A DNA stretch of 64,000 bases from Aristolochia californica (lineage: Eukaryota; Streptophyta; Magnoliopsida; Piperales; Aristolochiaceae), in assembly GCA_029961685.1 (NCBI GenBank), contig JARWKL010000009.1, forward strand, positions 31,679,708 through 31,743,707. Reading direction: 5' to 3'. Every line of letters starts with the position of its first letter. Position 1 is the first letter of the stretch. Below the pieces are notes generated by a model. That model had not been told where the DNA came from. It worked only from the letters and a program-made list of their open reading frames with translations, and searched no databases. This document shows, piece after piece, positions 19,347 to 30,563 of the stretch. Made by a program: the position numbers and the translations under genes.

Positions 19347-21853
19347 TCTAAACGAAGGTTTGAAGTTTTGTGGAATGGCTTACATTTTCATTTGTATTGT
19401 AGCTGCAATCTTTGTTGTTCAAAGTGATAGCTTACATCTCATTTTATGGGGCTTTACAATATAGGTAGGACTGCTGAGTATGTATTAATGTACGTGTAGG
19501 TATTTGTACTGTTGTCTTCTCAGCGTTTTGCATGAGCATGTTGTACTAGTTACAAAAGGATCATTTCGTAATGTTTGATTACACTGCTGTTAATGCAACC
19601 AATGAGATTAGTTGACTATACTGTTAATGAGCTTGTACTTGCAACTACTTCATTTTAATTTGGGTGTTTGACCATTCTAAACCACTCCTCTTCTTCAGTT
19701 TTTTTTTTTTGGTTCATATGTTCTTCGATTACTTCTTTTGTGTTTGCACATAATGTCAATTCTCAGTATCCTGCTTTTAGAAAGGAAAAAAAAATAGTGT
19801 TAAAGGAAAAAGTAGTGTGAGTAGACCTTCATGGCATGCAGATAAAGGATAATGCCCTTCACACATTGTACCATCTCAATAATTTATTGAGCTCTGGGTA
19901 TCTCACTGACTGGTAGTGATAATAAACGAAAATTCAAAATTTGTGTTTGAAGCCCTAAATTAAAGACTTACAAAGGAAAACACTTGGCCTTTATTTCTTT
20001 AGTACTAATATAGTATAAAGTAAATACGATAACTGGAAGAAATTTGGTCTTCGGTGCTTTTTCTCGTGATGAACAGGTCACCAAATTGCATGCAGTGAGC
20101 AATTTAACATTATGGCGGGAACGAGGGCAGCATCGATGCAGAGTGACGTTTAGTTGCATTTTATTTTCTACGAGTTGTTTGAGACCTGATAGTATTCAAA
20201 GAGAGGCTGCAAGGTAAGTTTTTGGAAGTCCATTGACAATGTGAGCCGCCATAGTGGGAAAACTTTTCTGTTCTGGTATGGAAGCGAATCCTTTTCTGAA
20301 GAAAATAGTTCTGAGAAGTTTATGAGGGAAGGAATTCTGTTTTTTATCAAAATATATTTTCATGGAAGACCATTGTGTCGTCCTTATGAGAAAACCATTC
20401 AGAGGAAGTAGATCACCCTTGGCCAAGTGTCCACTAACGGGAACTTAGTTTGCTTTCCATGATAACTGGTATCAGCTTCTGATGGAGTTTGTTCAGCATC
20501 ATCCGCCCAGTCAAAGCAACAAGCTGAATATTTAACAATCCTCCCCTTCCTTTCTATAAGAGAAACAGATTTTTCTCTGTTTCTCTCTCCTCTCAAGTCA
20601 CAAGTCCTTGACCGAGTACCACGCATGTAATTTCATTCGGGAAGTTGAGATATCGTTATAAATAGAATTCCGCAATTTTATCGTTCAGAAATAAGGTAAT
20701 TTCTACGTGCGAGCCCATTCTGTTCTAGTGGGGTTTGGTTTCAAATCTAAGGCAATAACCGTAAACAGTTTATTTAATTGTGGTTCAGAAAGAAGGAAAA
20801 AGTTGAATAGATGGATACCTAGTTTTAAATTTTAAACTGGTATCTTATTTTATTCTGGATGATGCTAAATCTAACGTTAAATTAATTGCCAGGTCTCCTT
20901 AGAATCCTGTTTGAAATTTCTGCAGTTAAGATTATGGTTGAGTTGGATCATCTTCTTCAGAACGAATCCGAGCAGAAGGGTATTGTGGTTATCATGAGAA
21001 AGGCGAGGCGTCAATGGTTCAGAAGAACGAAACGGCTGAGTTTGGTAGCCAACTGCGCCCTTGCTTCGTCACAATATCCGCACCCGCCAAAATTCGAAAA
21101 ATTGAAAATAACGAAAAGGGAAGCATCAACCGTCTCTTGCTCGTTTCCTTCGGATAAAGTCCCTCTGGGTTTTGCTTTTTATTCGATTTCTTTCGTCGGG
21201 GAGATTTGGAGTTGAAGATCTGTTGCTCTCAATATCGTTTACTTCGCCAGTAAATTAATCAGCCATGGCGGGTTAGGCCAACGGTTAGTTTCTGGTCATT
21301 CTCTTACATTTGAAGCAAAGCTGTTGGATTTCTGGTCGCCGTCTAACCCAACTCTACCTTCTTTCTTCCCCTCTGATCCATCTCCTCCGCCAACCCGACT
21401 TCGTGATGACAGTCCAAATTGTTTAAGTCCTCGATCGTAGTTCGATCAGTAGCAGACTACATGTTTGACGGTTATCCTCTGTGTTTAATCGTCTTGTTTG
21501 CTCAGGTTTCATGGATGAAGCTCATGTGACCATTGTGCTGTAAATTCAGTCATTCTGCAACAGCACGAAAGGTATCTGTTAATGTTTCTTCCCTCGTCAG
21601 CACTTTAATTTCATGTTTTGTATCTTTTAGAGCTGGAGTCAGTGGGCTTTCCAATCATCAGTCTGTGAATGCTGAGGCGTTCCCCACTGATGTTTCAGCA
21701 AGATTGCAAGCTGCGGAATCTCCATTAGAGCTTTCCCATTATGAAGAATTCTCGGTGCCGTAAATTGAGAATTTTGAGGAACTTATTTGTATCCTTCTTA
21801 GTTGGTGGCGGATATTACAGAGTTTGAGAGATCACCTCCCAGTTTAGAATCTA
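19347..21853. other. 3' UTR, spacer, and 5' UTR of the RING gene
   Basis: About 19347-19650 is the likely 3' UTR of the upstream gene. From 19700 to 21150 I see only AT-rich spacer with short unsupported ORFs. From about 21170 to 21853 the sequence looks like promoter and multi-part 5' UTR of the RING gene (pyrimidine-rich, several GT/AG possibilities), but the exact exons cannot be fixed without transcripts. Confidence 0.4.
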
Positions 21854-23064
21854 ATGGGCACTCGCTCTCATATTGCATCGCACTTCACACGTAACTTCGA
21901 CGATCCTGTTTCAAATGCATCAAATTCTGGGGTCAATGAAGATGATCGTGGTACAAATCAAGACGTGTCCACTCGCACTCCGCCATTGTCAATAATGACG
22001 AGGACTGCGATGAGAATTTCAAGGACCAGATGGTTTAGCTTCTTGAGAAGGGTTTTCCTGTACCAGAACGGATCACGGTCCGACTTGGGTTCGAATCCTT
22101 TCAATTCAAGTGCCTGGATTGCGTTGGAATTCATTGTTTTGGTTGTTCAGATAAGCGCGATAACATTCGTTTTGTCAATCTCCAACAATGAAAAGCCAGT
22201 GTGGCCGCTAAGGATTTGGGTCGTAGGCTATGATGTTGGAAGCCTGCTTAGTCTTCCTCTTCTGTACTGGAGATTTCTCCATCGTTATGTGACTCAAGGG
22301 AATGGTCTCCATTTTGGCGACATCGAACAACAAAGAAATGGCGAAGAGTCCAGGTAAATATGCTGTAAATTGAGTTCGAAATGATTCAACAGCGGTGTGT
22401 ACCATGTAACTGCTTCTTCAGTTAATTTCTCAAACGCTTGATCGATCTTCTTTGTGACAGGAATTCGCATCTGATGAACAAATCCAGGACTTTCCTTGAA
22501 CTCTTCTTTGCGATATGGTTTGTGATGGGTAACGTTTGGGTGTTTGATTCCCGTGTTCAAAATTATGATCAAGCTCCAAAGCTGCATATACTCTGCACCT
22601 CCCTTCTGGCATGGAATGCTATTAGCTACTCGTTTCCTTTCCTACTGTTTCTCTTGCTCTGCTGCCTCGTTCCGATGATCAGTAATATGCTTGGATACAA
22701 CATGAACTTGGGCTCTGTAGATCGGGGTGCGTCAGATGATCAACTTTCTTGCCTTCCCAAATGGAAATTCAAAGAAGTTTCTGATGAAAATTCAGTGAGT
22801 TCCCTTTTCTTCTGTGCGAACTAAAGTCACTGCCCGCCATTTGAATTGTGCTTTACCTTCATCAACTTCATTAGACTGATTTGATTCGTTTCTGCTTCGT
22901 GTTTGACTCCGCAGGAATGTTGTATTTGTCTAGCCAGATACAGAGACAAGGAAGAAGTGAGGCAGTTGCCATGCTCACATCTGTTTCACCTAAGATGTGT
23001 CGATCAGTGGCTGAGGATCATATCTTGCTGTCCTCTTTGCAAACAGGAAATTGAGAAATGCTAA
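21854..23064 (+). CDS. multi-pass membrane RING-H2 E3 ubiquitin ligase
   Basis: Three exons join in frame: 21854-22353, 22461-22794 and 22915-23064, giving 327 residues. About four or five hydrophobic segments fill the middle (IALEFIVLVVQISAITFVL, LRIWVVGYDVGSLL, FLELFFAIWFVMGNVWVF, SFPFLLFLLLCCLVPMI). The last exon is a complete C-terminal RING-H2 finger, with ligands C280, C283, C298, H300, H303, C306, C317 and C320 (ECCICLARYRDKEEVRQLPC, then SHLFHLRCVDQWL and CCPLCK). The layout fits the plant family that includes Arabidopsis At4g32600 and the At1g12760 group. Such proteins transfer ubiquitin at a membrane; the targets are unknown. The start follows a 5' UTR and opens with MGTRSHIASHF, similar to relatives. 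Confidence 0.85.
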
Positions 23065-23678
23065 GATACTGCACCATCGTCTCTACCAGTACGCTCCTGT
23101 AACATTGAGTGAATTGTTTCCTTGCCTGTCAATGAGATTACTAAACATTGTAAGGCAAAGCCCAAAACCAAGATTTTCCTCTGAACCTCTTTTGCAGCTG
23201 CCAGGTTGACATCAAGAATAGCTTTCTCTTGTGATGTCCCCTGAACAAGCATTCCATGGCCTCCCATTTGCATCAAGACAGAGGAAATTATGAGCAACTG
23301 TTAAAGCCATGCACAAATATTTCCTTCTTTTTCTTCTATTTTTTTAAAGGTTTGGAGAAGATACCCAATTTAAATCAAGATCATATATTTTACCACAAGT
23401 TATTGATTTCCGATCTTGATTTAGGTTTCTTGATTTTCCTCCCCTTTTATGAAACATAGGCAAAGGCATAACCACTATAAGATTCATTAAAGACACATTA
23501 CCAACTATGTTTTCTTAGTCAGTCATCAACATGGCACAAAAAGTAAAGAGATTCAATATGGAAACAAGCTCTTCATGCATACTCTTAAGACCACACTAAC
23601 CAAAATAGCTTCAAAGCCAATTACGGTCCCATCTACACCGTCATCTGCTGCAAGAGCAGTAGATTTTGCATGCTCCAC
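23065..23678 (-). other. possible remnant of an unrecognised minus-strand gene
   Basis: After the RING gene's 3' end, the minus strand at about 23140-23300 and 23575-23670 contains protein-like stretches (GHGMLVQGTSQEKAILDVNL; STALAADDGVDGTVIGFEAI). The latter continues on the far side of the hAT element (about 25880-25960, KTLHKDLDGLLSTWKYIVEH), so the hAT apparently jumped into this older sequence. I do not recognise the family. Stops are present, so if it was a gene or element it is dead. Confidence 0.35.
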
Positions 23679-25879
23679 TAGGGGTGGCTTCGAACCGAGC
23701 TGGCTCGTATTTGGCTCGGTTCGACTCGTTATATATCGAGCTCGAGCCGAACTCGAACTCAGAAATGGGCTCGTTTAGGTTAACGAGCCGAGCTCGAGTA
23801 GAGCCAGGTTTGGCTCGCGAGCCGACTCGTTAATTTAACGAGTGGCGGGATGGGGCAAATTTTCAGGAGTCTCGCACTCTCTCTCCCGAATTTTTTTTTT
23901 CCGGTCTCTCTCCTTCCCTTGCTCTCTCCTCCTTCCCTTCTCTCTTCTTCCTCTGAAATTCCCTCTCACGGCCTCCATCTCCCTTCTCCCTCTCGTCGCC
24001 GGTGCCCCTTCCGCCGCCGCACCAAATCCTTCCCCCCGCTCATCGCCTTCTCTGCCTCTCATCGTCGTCGTCGTCGACTCCTGTAATGTCACCCTCGCCT
24101 CGTCGTACCCCAACTAGAGCGGCTGCTATGGATCTTCTCCCGTCGTCGTCACCCCCTACCACCGTCTGCTGCCGCCGTCAAATCAGCCGGCCATCGATCT
24201 CGCTGGAACGGGAACGCCCGGATACCTAAAGTTCGGAGACCTAAGTTGAGGGGGGGAGATTATTTTCCCCCCTCGACGTGCCATCCTGCACAGCGTGCGA
24301 ACTCGCACGTGTGGTTTTTATAAAAAAAAAAAAATGGCAAATTCTATTCTAAGCCTGTTTTTCCTCTGGACAATGCAATAATACGTAAAAATATAGTGTG
24401 TTAAAGTTAGCATTTGATCAAATTTTCATGTTTATTTTTTTATTTTTTTATTTTTTATAATTAATCATGTACACAGTTAATTGGCTCACGTAATTATTGT
24501 ATTATTGTATAATAAACTACAATCATTAAATACTGTAATTCTAATTTAATTAATTAATATATTAATTTATTTTAATTATACATTAAATTACTTATTTGTG
24601 TTGTAATCATGTTTGTTTTACCTAATTGGGGGTTTAAATATTATGTTAATTAAGTATACTATTATAAGTTACTTATTTTCTTGTTTTTTATATTTTTCTT
24701 ATTTTGGGGCACTAACACTAGAAACTGTTTTCCAATGTATATGAACTCATCCTCACTAACACCAAGTTTGAAATTGAATTTCATGTAGAGGAATTAAATA
24801 AATTTGAAGCAGGAGATGAAGATGAACTTCAAATTTTAAGTTTGTTGACTAACCCCCTTATAATTCTCATATCCACAGTAGCTTGGAAGTCATTATTTAG
24901 TGCTGGTGGTAGAGTAATAGACTCGTATCGTTCTTCCTTGGTATCAAATATATTTCAAACTTTGATTTGCGACAGTGGTTGGGTTCAGACTCTTCACGGT
25001 ATAAAGAAAAATCAAAAGGTGAATTTCTTTGATTAATTATTTATTACGATATTTTTTAGTTTTATTTATTAAAATTTTGTTTTATGATTACAACCTGAGA
25101 AGAAGAGTGCAGAGATAATGCTACCAGCTACATGATTTTTAATGTTTTTCTCATCATGGTAATTTTAATATTTTTAACAACATTAAGTAACTACTAGTGG
25201 AATAGTATTTTTTTATCTGACAATAACTAATTTTAATTTTTGTTTTTGTCACAGGTGAAGATTTTGCTCAAGCAAGGACGTATATTATTTTCTAGCATGA
25301 AGAGAAATAAGTATAGTTTGTAAATTTATAATGGATTTATAGTTTTTATTTGGGTGATTGTAAATTGATAGTGATATTTTATTTAATTTTGTTGTGTTTG
25401 ATTATTATATGAAATTTATTTATAATATTATGCCGTGTATGGAGTGTTTAGACTATTTTATGGAATGTATAAACAATTTTATGGAGTATTTATGCAGGTA
25501 TTATGTATGTTGATTATGCCCAATTTTAAATAGAGGACATGTCAAATTTTATACATGTATTATATATATAGATTATGTTTAATTTTAAGTAGAGGTTATG
25601 CCCAATCTTATACATGTATTATATATATAGGTTATGCCCACTTTTATGTAAAATGTATGTATAATTTTATATATATTTTATTTAATATATATTTTTTGAA
25701 AAATTTTAAATGTATGTTGAGGCTCGAGTTTGGCTCGAAGCTCGGTTCGAACTCGGTGGGCTCGAGCTTGATAATAATTTTAGGCTCGGCTTGAAGCTCG
25801 GCTCGAAATATTTAAATCAAGCTCGGCTCGAACATAGGCAGGTTCGGGTTTGGCTCGGCTCGGCTCGATGCTACCCCTA
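23679..25879. mobile_element. complete non-autonomous hAT transposon with 8-bp target duplication
   Basis: The left terminus is TAGGGGTGGC and the right is GCTACCCCTA, inverted repeats matching at 9 of 10 bases. Both are flanked by the identical 8-bp sequence TGCTCCAC (23671-23678 and 25880-25887), the target-site signature of hAT elements. Both ends are packed with GGCTCG/CGAGCC motifs, typical subterminal transposase-binding repeats. The 2.2-kb interior has a C/T-rich block (23870-24230), an AT-rich block and no transposase reading frame, so it would need an autonomous partner. The interior at about 24600-24800 resembles, inverted, the repeat at about 4440-4680. Confidence 0.92.
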
Positions 25880-26109
25880 TGCTCCACTATGTATTTCCAA
25901 GTCGAAAGCAAGCCATCAAGGTCCTTGTGCAACGTTTTTGCAATGCCTCTTTAGTTGGTCTGCTCAACACCAATAATCTTTTTTGACACCCCTATTCTAT
26001 TACATCGAGTTCTCATAACCTGTAATCCAAAAGGATATTTATCTTGGTTATTTCAATTTTTTTCCTATAAAAGTGGTAATATATTAAGCAAGAGAAATAT
26101 TACATAATA

Positions 26110-27026
26110 AGAGGGTCTCCTGTTAGGGAGTGAGGTCCCGTGTTTAGCTAGACCGTCTGCCAAAGAAATGGCTGAACAAGGAACATGAGACCAGGTACAA
26201 GTAAGGTTGGCAACGAAGTCAGAAATACAGTGATAAATATGCTAGTGTCTCCAAGGTGGAGTAACACCAGTGGATGACCAGTGGGTGACAACATTGGAAT
26301 CACCTTCAGCAATGAGGGGGCATCGAAGATGTTTGCGAAGGGTAGCTAGCCCATGGTATGAGGTTAGGAGTTCAGTAGCAGTAGAATCCGAATCGCCCAA
26401 CGGGCCAGCATAGAAGAACGAAATATTACCATAGGCATCTTGATAATGCCTCCAAACCCAACCAGGCACGGGTTTCCCCGAGTACTTCCATCAAAGTTTA
26501 GCTTAAAAACCCCTTGGGGAGGGGGCACAAGCTGGTGGGCGGTGGCTTCCTACCATTTGAGCCATGCATCGCCAATTAAATCTCAAAGAGTTACCGTTGA
26601 AGGTGTTGAAGATGTCCTTTGTGTGAAGTCATGCAGAAATATGCCCAACAATCGAATCAATGATATCATCAGTTGAGTGAAATTTTTATCTAAACTACTT
26701 GTTGTTCCTCTCTTGCCAAAGCAGCCAAGGAATGTGTCCAAGGCAGGTAGAGGCCAACATGCGATCCAGCTTGGTCATGGAGATATGTTGGAAGAATTGA
26801 CAAACATAAGATAATTGCTCAGGCATACAAAAAGTAATGCCAATGCGCAGTAAGATCTAGGACCAGACTTTCTAAGAGAAATGGCAGTGTATGAGTAGGT
26901 GCGGGATAGTTTCATCAGCCTAGAAGACAAAGGTTGTAGGGAGCAGAATTTACTCTTTTTCTAAGATTATCCATCGTGAGAATCCGGCCAATGAGAATCC
27001 GGCCATGGAGAGCACACAAAAGAAAG
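26110..27026 (-). mobile_element. LINE (non-LTR retrotransposon) remnant, zinc-binding and RNase H part
   Basis: On the minus strand, sequence of the kind that follows plant LINE reverse transcriptases is readable in pieces. A zf-RVT-like segment (about 26880-27020: FLLCALHGRI, MDNLRKRVNSAPYNLCLL, then HLLIHCHFS in another frame) precedes an RNase H-like domain (about 26470-26110: DAYGNISFFYAGPLGDSDST, TELLTSYHGLATLRKH, AEGDSNVV, SLADGLAKHGT). Stops and frameshifts show it is dead. The zf-RVT part is cut at 27027 by the 5' LTR of a copia element. Confidence 0.75.
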
Positions 27027-27357
27027 TGTTAAAAAATACATCTAGGGGTATTTTGGTTATTTTACCACTTTAGTGGTTAAGTTTCTTTATGCAATCTTGT
27101 TCTACATGTTAAATTATATCAGTGGTTAAATTTTCATATATATTGGATGTGTAGTTAGGGAGATATAAGGAGATTAAGGTTTACTAAGTGTGTAGGGGTA
27201 TTTTTTATAATTTATAACTCACAACACTTATTTAAGAAATCTGGGAATTCATACATAATTCCTAATGAAGTCTTCTAGGCTTTTTAGAAATTTATTTTTC
27301 TCCTTTCTCATTTTTCTCACAATTTTCTCTTCCTTCACCCAAATCTGGATTTTTACA
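27027..27357 (+). repeat. 5' LTR of the truncated copia element
   Basis: The repeat is 331 bp, TG...CA, and is bounded on the right by a canonical initiator-Met primer-binding site. No second copy is present in the window. Confidence 0.8.
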
Positions 27358-29258
27358 TGGTATCAGAGCAGTAGATCGTTGCTGGGATCATTTTACTGCA
27401 GATTATTGCCATTTTTTAAGAGGAAGACCTGCTAGAAGGAGAAAAACTACAAGGTTTTGATGCTAGTTGATCAAAGTTAAACATTCTTCTTCTTTTCTCT
27501 ACCATAATCTTAAGGTTACTAGTCTTTATGAATCCTTGAAGGACTCTCTACACTTTGATTGCCCTAATTGGATTTTTTTAGATCAGTGTCACCCAACTGT
27601 TTTGGATGCCAGCATCATCACCCAATTGATGATGTCAACCCTAATTGTTACCACTTTTGCATGATATTGGTTAAAGTAGTTGTGAATTATCGGTTATTAG
27701 ATTGTTGAAGTGCATATATCCTATTGTTTTGCCCTAACCCTAATTTTGTGAGTGAGGCCCACCTTGGCGATAAATATGAAAATTGTTTGGAAGCTTAAAT
27801 TGGTTATTTTGTGATTAAATATCAGTATTATGGTTGAGACAAGAGAAGTTTATACCCCAACTAGAGTAAATTTTGGGTTTGATAGAAATGATACTATCAT
27901 GATTACTTTGAAAAATTGACATGACCTAATTATCTTAATTGGGCTAATTCAATAAAAAAATGTATCTTAAGGGAAGAAAGAAGTTGAAGTTTATCCAAGA
28001 TGATCTTCCAATGCCTCCAGATGATGATTGGGAGGTAGAGGATGGTCAGGTTACAACCTGAATTATCAATAGTACTGATTCTACTCTTAGAAATCAGGTT
28101 ATGAATTGTGAGACAACAAATGTTATAGCTGTCTCTAGAATCTTATATGCACAAGAGAGTAATCTCTCTCGAATTTATGAGTTGTATACAAATTTTTTAG
28201 GGTTGAAAAAAGGATATCGAACTGTTACATAATATTATAGTGTATTCCTTGGCATATGGCAGGATATCAATGTATATCATTAGTTTTGTATGGATGAAAA
28301 TGAGTTGAAAAAACAACAAAATCAGTTGTTTGTTGCAAAAAAATTGGATGGTTTGGGTGTTGAATTTGATGTTATTAAAACTCAGGTGTTAGTTTCAGAT
28401 GAAATCCCTACTCTCTCTACCTCTTTTAATCGGATTATGAGGATTGAGAAAACTATTGTACCTAGAACAGGTAAATGAGGTAAGATAATGGAAGTCAATG
28501 CTCTTAATGCTTCCAACACTACATCAACCCCTACAGATTCCTCTAGAGGTAGAGGTAGAGGCAAAGTAGAGAGGGCCTATGCAGAGGTAGAGAACGTGGT
28601 GATGGTAAGTCAGAAAGGAAGTATGTTCATCGTGGCAAAAATAATCATTATTCTGACATATATTGGGATAAATTTGGGAAACCTGCATGAACTAATTCTA
28701 CAACTCGTGATAGTGGAAGTGGTTTAGATTCTTCTATGTCGGTTACACTGGGTGCTCCAAATAAGATGTAACAATTGATACAACAGTAGCAGCCGATTGT
28801 TCAACGCATTGCCAGGATCTTTGTTACTTCAACCTTAGTATTTGTAGTTCATCCTTCCATACCAGTTCCTACTTCTACCAGTGTTGACTCAAGTATGACA
28901 GTTTATCATATTCACTTGTAACCACCATCTTGGGTTCTTGACTCGGGATCCTCTAGACACATATCAGGTATATTGTGATTCTTTTCCGATTTAAAAGAGC
29001 CTCCGTGTGATAAACAAATTAATCTTGAAGATGGTTCTACCTCTCTTGTTCAAGGAGTAGGCAATGTTACTCCTGCTTCATTTTTTTTCTTCAGTTAACG
29101 CTTTTTGTTCCCAAGTGTCCTCTAAATTTTTTGTCGGTTAGTCAACTAGCCAAATCAATGAGTTGTTACTCAGATTTTATTCTACTTATTGTGTTTTTCA
29201 GGATCTGGCGATAAGGAAAACAATTGGTTTCACTCGTACTAGAGATGGATTATACTAA
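27027..29258 (+). mobile_element. truncated Ty1/copia element: 5' LTR, gag, protease, start of integrase
   Basis: A 5' LTR (27027-27357, starts TGTTAAAAAA, ends TTTTTACA) is followed directly by the primer-binding site TGGTATCAGAGC (27358-27369). Downstream are a decayed gag (about 27470-28480; LDGLGVEFDVIKTQVL), a mutated zinc knuckle (about 28640), a protease (WVLDSGSSRHISG, about 28935) and the pre-integrase part (CPLNFLSVSQLAKS, TIGFTRTRDGLY). Similarity stops at about 29258. Integrase core, RT and 3' LTR are missing. Stops and frameshifts throughout make it inactive. Its LTR interrupts a LINE remnant. Confidence 0.85.
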
Positions 29259-30462
29259 TCGATAAAATAATATTTAGGCATTACACACAAATTCTCCTCT
29301 ATAATGGTATTTACGGTTAGGTCAACCATATTCTCTTTTAAAAAACCCCCACTGGCTTTAAGGATTGCCTATCGTATTAAATTTCCAAATCAGTTTGGTA
29401 GGGAAGGCCCACGTGGTTGGCCATCATTGATGGGGTATAAATACCCCCCATGCTTTGGGAGTTTCATAAAAGCTTGGAGCATCTCGTGGAGTTACAATGG
29501 ATACCAAGGGGTACCTTCCAGCAATATAATCGCGGAGATTCTGTTTTTTAATGCCACAAACGAGAATCTCGGCCGACCTTTATGAACGTGACCGTTCGCA
29601 TTTTTTTATATCTTTAAATTAAAATTAGAGAATTTCAGCGACGAATATTGATTTTTTAAAAATAAAAAATGACATAAAATAAAATATTAAATATAATAAA
29701 TGAATTAATATTAGTGTTAGATAAGACAACAAACCCCTCACCGTACGTATGACCATGCATGCATCACGAGTGCATGACATGACACGAAATTACAATATAA
29801 CCCATTGGTTTTTCATCTGACAGCAGCCAGTAAATGGCGTCAAAGTTGGACTTGAAAAAACGGTAGATTCTGTTCTACGCATCTAATCGGTAATATTCCA
29901 CGCCTCTTTCGGACTTGTTGCAGATGCAAATCAATTAAAATTCTCTCGCAGGCGCCTAAGTTGAAACCTGGTTAAAAATTTCACGGGATGCGTCCTCCCG
30001 GCTGGTCGTGGAAGACAGTCAACTTTCGCCTGCGTTTGGCAACTTTTTTGCTCGGGCTGGCGGCTCTATTTTGTTTCCATGTGGACAAGCCTTTATTAAC
30101 TCTAATTAGGTAATGAGAATAATGATAAATTTACCCTTTTTATTAATATTTTATTTATTTATTTATAATTAAAATGAGTTAAAAACAGTTTTAGTAAGTT
30201 TAAACTTTTAATTTTTTAAGTATTTCAAAAGAATTTTAATTTAAGACTCTTGAAGATAAAGCACGAGTAAAAAAGCTGATTGGCATTTCCGTAATTATAT
30301 GCTAGCCTCCGGTAACCCGGTCACGGGATTTCATTTTGGATAGAAGCCTTGAGTTTTTGTTTTTTTTTGGCAGGGAAATAAAAAGAAAGAAAAAAACAGC
30401 GCGTACAACACTCTCCCGGCCGAACTTGCCGCTGTCCGTTCAACCTGACTCCTCTCCCTCTC
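29259..30462. other. spacer with a promoter-like block
   Basis: No gene is supported. At 29410-29415 there is a G-box core CACGTG, and 20 bp later a TATA-like palindrome GGGGTATAAATACCCC (29432-29447), without a convincing frame after it. It could be an old LTR promoter or a non-coding transcript start. The rest (29600-30300) is AT-rich; from 30300 on it is probably the promoter of the FPS gene. Confidence 0.4.
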
Positions 30463-30470
30463 TATAAATA
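30463..30470 (+). promoter_or_regulatory. TATA box of the FPS gene
   Basis: TATAAATA lies in a pyrimidine-rich context 94 bp before the FPS start codon, a normal spacing for a plant core promoter with a short 5' leader. Confidence 0.7.
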
Positions 30471-30563
30471 CGTCTGGAGCGTCCGGATCGGAGAGGGCCT
30501 TGCTGATCATCGCCATTACTCTCCCTCATTTACATCCTCTGCATCCCTTCGACATTTTCAGCC

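Noticed and set aside
23835..24229. Overlapping frames on both strands
   Set aside because: They come from the C/T-rich low-complexity interior of the hAT element (Ser/Pro/Leu-rich one way, Arg/Glu/Gly-rich the other).
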